Source: Asterionellopsis glacialis
Lineage: Eukaryota; Bacillariophyta; Plagiogrammaphyceae; Rhaphoneidales; Asterionellopsidaceae
Direction: 5' to 3'
DNA length: 23,924 nt
Assembly (NCBI GenBank): GCA_014885115.2
Contig: WKLE02006916.1
Span: 1-23,924, forward strand
Position numbers and translations under genes: made by a program. Numbering within the stretch: position 1 is the first letter of the stretch; each line of letters starts with the position of its first letter. A model generated the notes under the pieces. The model searched no databases. It saw only the letters and a program-made list of their open reading frames with translations, and was not told the origin of the DNA. Shown piece after piece: positions 19,864-23,924 of the stretch.

Positions 19864-19969
19864 ACTACGTAGTTTCCATCCCTTGCTTGACAGCTGACAA
19901 CTGCTCTAGATCCATCACACAACAACTCACAATCTTCAGTACGGTAGCTGTCTGCTTTGAGCGCTCACT

Positions 19970-19993
19970 ACTAGGACTAACTGACTAGGACTA
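19970..19993. repeat. Direct repeat ACTAGGACTA x2
   Basis: ACTAGGACTA occurs at 19970-19979 and 19984-19993 with a 4-nt spacer (14-bp period), about 70 bp before the argininosuccinate lyase ATG. It is related to the TAGGACCTA family and sits where core promoter or leader sequence is expected. Confidence 0.75.
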
Positions 19994-20060
19994 GAGAATT
20001 CAAAGAAGATTTTGCAATTGCAATAGCAGTCCTCTTCGCAAATACATAAAAAATAGAGCC

Positions 20061-21750
20061 ATGGCAAACACAGGTAAGGAAGGTTTTGTTTTGACTTGCT
20101 CAGCTGAAGTTTGCATCACCTACACAATTTCCCAATTAACTGTTGTTCTTTATTGCGGTGCTCGTCATGTTTTCAGGGAAAGAAACAGGAGCACGCGGTG
20201 GCCTCTTCGGAGCGGGTGGACGTTTCAAGGGTGGCACTGATCCCGTAATGGAAAAATTCAATGAAAGCATCAGCGTCGATCAGAGGTGAGTTTGCAGATA
20301 CATGCTCCAGTTTTCAAAACCACTGTTTTAAATATATGTTGACGACTGACATGTGTGGCAACCCTTTCATTCAACCACCAGGATGTGGGATCAAGACATT
20401 CGTGGATCTGTTGCCTACGCTAAAGGGATAGTCAAAGTGGGTATCATCACTGAGGAGGAAGGGAATACTTTGATTGAGGGACTTGGAAAAGTGGCGAAGG
20501 AATGGGCTGATGGCACCTTTGAAATAAAGCCTGGAGATGAGGATATCCATACCGCCAATGAGAGACGTCTCACCGAAATCGTCGGCCCTGTCGGAGGAAA
20601 GCTGCACACGGGACGATCACGAAACGATCAGGTTGCTACTGATACTCGCCTATGGGCGGTTGAAGCTGAGCGTGATATTCTAAAGGACATGGCAACTCTA
20701 TTGAGGGCTGCTTCTGAGTACGCCCGAGAACACATCGATATACTCATGGCAGGTTACACCCACTTACAGCCTGGTCAACCTATTCGATTCTCGCATTGGC
20801 TTCTAAGTCATTTGACACCTCTCGCAAGGGATGCCCAACGTCTTCAAGAAATTATCCCACGAACAAATCAATGCCCACTAGGCTCCGGCGCTCTTGCTGG
20901 TAATGCGTTTGGTGTTGATAGAGAGTTTCTTGCCAAAGAGCTTGGTTTCGATGGCGTCACACCAAACTCTCTCGATTCAGTCTGCGATCGAGACTTTATT
21001 GTAGAATTTCTCATGTGGAGTACATTGTTGTGTACGCATTTGAGCCAGTTTGCAGAGGATGTCATCATTAACAATCTTTTACGTGGAATCGAAATGGATG
21101 ATGCATACGCTACAGGGTCATCTCTCATGCCTCAGAAGAAAAATCCAGACGCGCTTGAACTTCTTCGTGGAAAGGCAGGTAGTGCTTTAGGAAGGGCCGT
21201 TGGCTTTACAGCTACCCTCAAAGGTTTACCTCGTGCGTATAACAAAGATTTGCAGGAAGACAAAATTAATCTCTTTACCTCAGTTGACAGTGTCAAGGAT
21301 TGTCTTGCTATTGCGACCGGTGTGATCGTCACCATGAAGCCTAATCCAGAAATGTTAATGAAAGCTTTATGTCCTGAGATGTTGGCAACTGACCTTGCAG
21401 ACTATCTTGTACGCAAGGGTGTCCCTTTCCGTGAAACTCATCACATCAGGTAAGTTCTGATACTTGACTATTCTTTCTAGAAAGTATCATCGTGACAACT
21501 CAATGACACTGTCTTTTCTATTATTATCCCAAGTGGTGCTTGCGTTAGGCTTGCCGAAGAAAAGAAAGTCAGCATTAATACATTGACTTTGGAGGAGTTG
21601 CAGAACATTGATTCTCGGTTTGGAGAAGACGTAATGAAGGTATGGGATTACGAAGTTAGTGTCGAAAGGAAAAGTTCAATTGGAGGAACAGGCAAAAGCT
21701 CTGTTACTAAGCAAATTGACGACATTATCGCCTTCGCAGATACCCTTTAA
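20061..21750 (+). CDS. ASL: Argininosuccinate lyase
   Basis: Four exons: 20061-20073, 20177-20285, 20382-21449 and 21534-21750. Introns are 103, 96 and 84 nt, all GT-AG. The joined frame is 468 residues, the family's usual size. The enzyme splits argininosuccinate into arginine and fumarate, the last step of arginine synthesis and part of the urea cycle. Evidence in order: GGRFKGGTDPVMEKFNESI (18-36), HTGRSRNDQVATD (116-128), GYTHLQPGQPIRFSHW (165-180) with catalytic-type H168, and the family signature GSSLMPQKKNP (286-296) with the loop serines S287/S288. KGLPRAYNKDLQEDK (321-335) and [20 protein letters not shown] (378-397) follow. The 13-nt first exon is chosen because its GCCATGG context and phase restore the N-terminal family sequence. 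No transit peptide is seen, so it is probably cytosolic. Confidence 0.96.
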
Positions 21751-21925
21751 GTACGGCAAATGAATAATTTTCTGGCGTACATGTCGATTTTAAGTCTCAA
21801 TCTTATGCGTTGATTACCTGTTCAGATGGTAAACAAAGATGGTGAGCAAACGTATAAATACGGCTAGATTAAGCATAGTTTCCTATATATTATCTGTTCT
21901 ATATTTTAACAACTTAGTTTGATTA

Positions 21926-23895
21926 TCATTTTCCATGAGCGAGATAGGCTTCAAGGAGGCTGCTAGTTGATGAATTAAAGCCTTGCACAGAAGCTCCGGT
22001 CTTCCGCGTTTGCTGAAGTTGTGCACGAACCTGCTTGGCAAGCACTTTTCCTAATTCTACACCAAACTGATCAAAGCTATTCACGCCCCAAATGAAACCT
22101 TGGACCGCTGTTCGATGCTCATACATCGCCAAAAGTTGACCTATAGCAAATGCATCCAGTTTAGTCATAAGCAGTGAGGAGGACGGACGATTCCCCGTGA
22201 AAACCTTGTGTTCGCGAAGCTCTTCTGGAGTTCCCTCTTGGATCAAATCTATCAGCGTTTTACCGTAAGCAAGAGCGTCTGGTTGGGCGAAAAAATTTGA
22301 CATGAGTTCATCATGGTTTGAGATCGCTTCACCTTTTAATTCAACAGGTGTTTGAGATTCCATAAAACCAATGAAATCGGCGGGAATAACGCGCCCCTGG
22401 TGCATCAATTGGTAAAATGAATGCTGTCCATTAGTTCCAGGTTCACCAAAATTGATCTCACCAGTGCTATGGTCAAGAGGCGTTCCATCTAGGGCTACTC
22501 GCTTTCCGTTACTTTCCATATCTACCTGTTGAATATGAGCCGGAAACCGCTTCAAAGCCTGAGAATATGGTAATAGGGCACGTGTTTCATATCCCAGGAA
22601 CGTAGAATTCCACACACCAAGTAAACCAAGCAGTACTGGAATGTTATCCCGTAGAGGAGCAAAAAAGAAGTGTTCATCCATATCGTGTGCACCATCCAGA
22701 AATTCACTCATGACGCTGTATGAATACTGTAATGATAAGGGAACAATACCAACGGCTGAGCATACAGAAAAACGCCCACCGACCCAATCCCAAAAAGAAA
22801 AGATATTCGACTCAGCTATACCGAATTTGATACACTTTGCCTTGTCACAACTGACTGCGATCACATGCTTCGCGACAATGTCCTTGTTGATCTCATTTGG
22901 ATTTCCAGTCAAGCCTTTCATCAACCACCGCCGCGCTGTACGAGCGTTCAACATTGTTTCTGCGGTGGTAAAGGTCTGTATTGTTTTTATATTGAGTTTT
23001 TAAAAACAGAAATAGCAAGTTTCAGTGAAACTGTTAATCCAACAAAATCAAGGCCACAATTGGTGTTTTCACTTCATACCTTGCTGATAACAATTATCAA
23101 AGTTTCTTCTGGGTCCAAGTCACGAGTACACAACTCAAAATCAACGGGATCAACATTTGCAAGGAAACGGAGAGTTCTTCCAGTAGACGCAGCAGCCGCT
23201 CTTGGGTCGGCTCGAAGGGCTTCCATGACAAATTCTGGCCCCAACTGAGATCCACCAATACCAATGCAAACATAATTCTTAAGTTTTTTACCAGTCAATC
23301 CAACATGCTCCCCCGACCGCACCTTTTCGGTGAAAGCTTCGATACTATCTCGCACTGCATGGACTTGTGCCAGTATAGCATCACCATCAGGACATGTAAA
23401 ATCATACCCTTTGGGCATTCTCAGAGCATGATGTAGAACACTTCGTTTTTCCGTGGTATTGATCTCAGCACCAGACCTCATGGCCTCACGACGGTCCGTA
23501 AAGCTGACTGCATCTGCGAGATCAAAGAGCATTTCCATCGTCTCACCTGTCACCTGTTGCCGACTGTAATCAAAAATAATTCTTCTCCCACCAGTAATAT
23601 GAGTGGCTGTTAGTCCGGCGCAACGAGCCGAATCATTACAAAGGTAACGGAGATGAAGTTTGTCATCAGCTTTGAAGGAATCGGCCGCCGCCAACAGAGC
23701 ATCAAATTGAGGAACATCAGTACATTTTAGCACCCACATCTTCTTGATGCAAGTCGGTGTTTTAGCTGTTGACAAAGAGGGTAGCAACAAGAATGCGAAT
23801 GAAGCGAAGCTTAGGCGCATTCTAAGTTCACGAGCATTGCAATAAGGATGAGAGGCAGACCCAGCTATCAAACAAGAAACAAGATTTGTTTCCAT
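21926..23895 (-). CDS. GPI: Second glucose-6-phosphate isomerase, plant PGIC-like, N-extended
   Basis: Two exons: 23895-23080 and 22975-21926 (minus strand), with a 104-nt intron (AAG|GTATGA ... ACAG|ACC). The join [12 protein letters not shown] restores the GPI block exactly. From the first visible Met it is 621 residues. Residues matching catalytic positions are R340 (DWVGGRFS), E426 (MESNGK), H457 (TNGQHSFYQ) and K582 (GVELGK), so it should be active. Blocks such as [43 protein letters not shown] and [18 protein letters not shown] read like plant cytosolic GPI, unlike the copy at 9359. About 50-60 residues precede the conserved domain, including [19 protein letters not shown] from Met26 (23820), a possible signal peptide. 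A classic ASAFAP-type diatom plastid site is not clear. The frame is open to the window edge, so the 5' end may be incomplete. Confidence 0.92.
22976..23079 (-). other. Intron of the second GPI gene
   Basis: On the minus strand it begins GTATGA at 23079 and ends TACAG at 22976, phase 0. Removing it joins the SK and TFTT halves of a conserved GPI substrate-binding block, which strongly supports the boundaries. Confidence 0.9.
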
Positions 23896-23924
23896 GAGAT
23901 GGGGCGGTGCGGGGGGAATTTCAA

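Larger units (their letters stand above)
19262..20060. promoter_or_regulatory. Intergenic and argininosuccinate lyase upstream region
   Basis: About 800 bp between VPS8 and argininosuccinate lyase. The proximal 350 bp is rich in short structured elements: a (CCGA)n stretch with inverted repeat ACCGAC-G-GTCGGT at 19768-19780, GTACCAGGTAG at 19829-19839, a hairpin at 19844-19863 and a direct repeat at 19970-19993. The rest is plain AT-rich 3'-UTR-like sequence. No ORF is supported. Confidence 0.55.

Overview
The window looks like nuclear DNA from a unicellular alga, most likely a diatom or other stramenopile. The reasons are a compact layout, GT-AG introns of only about 74-118 nt, eukaryotic single-gene units on both strands with no operons, and acidic/serine-rich regulatory proteins carrying a degenerate receiver domain. 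The species cannot be named from the sequence alone.

Layout. 1-1126: AT-rich non-coding DNA. 1127-2734 (-): a protein with a receiver-like C-terminus whose phospho-acceptor Asp position holds Glu. 2735-5312: mostly non-coding DNA, dense in short palindromes built on TACCAGGTAC and TAGGACCTA, with one doubtful minus-strand ORF at 3817-4296. 5313-6913 (+): a two-exon, Cys-rich, membrane-anchored protein that I assign to the KAR5/GEX1/Brambleberry nuclear-fusion family. 6992-8746 (-): a Pus3/Deg1-type tRNA pseudouridine synthase. 9359-11020 (+): a cytosolic glucose-6-phosphate isomerase (GPI). 12116-13403 (+): a three-exon cyclin T/K-like protein. 13898-19261 (+): a long intronless VPS8-like vesicle-tethering subunit without a recognisable RING. 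20061-21750 (+): a four-exon argininosuccinate lyase. 21926-23895 (-): a second, divergent GPI with an N-terminal extension, in two exons, whose 5' end may lie beyond the window.

The genes do not form one pathway. Two GPIs of clearly different subfamilies lie about 11 kb apart: one looks cytosolic with strongly biased codons, the other resembles plant cytosolic GPI and carries a possible signal sequence, which suggests division of labour between compartments. The other genes cover karyogamy, tRNA modification, transcriptional CDK control, endosomal tethering and arginine/urea metabolism.

The most notable observations are the KAR5/GEX1-like gene, the pseudo-receiver with Asp replaced by Glu, the GPI pair, the RING-less VPS8 and the intergenic palindrome family, which I did not find inside the well-supported coding exons. 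All calls rest on reading the sequence; no search was run.
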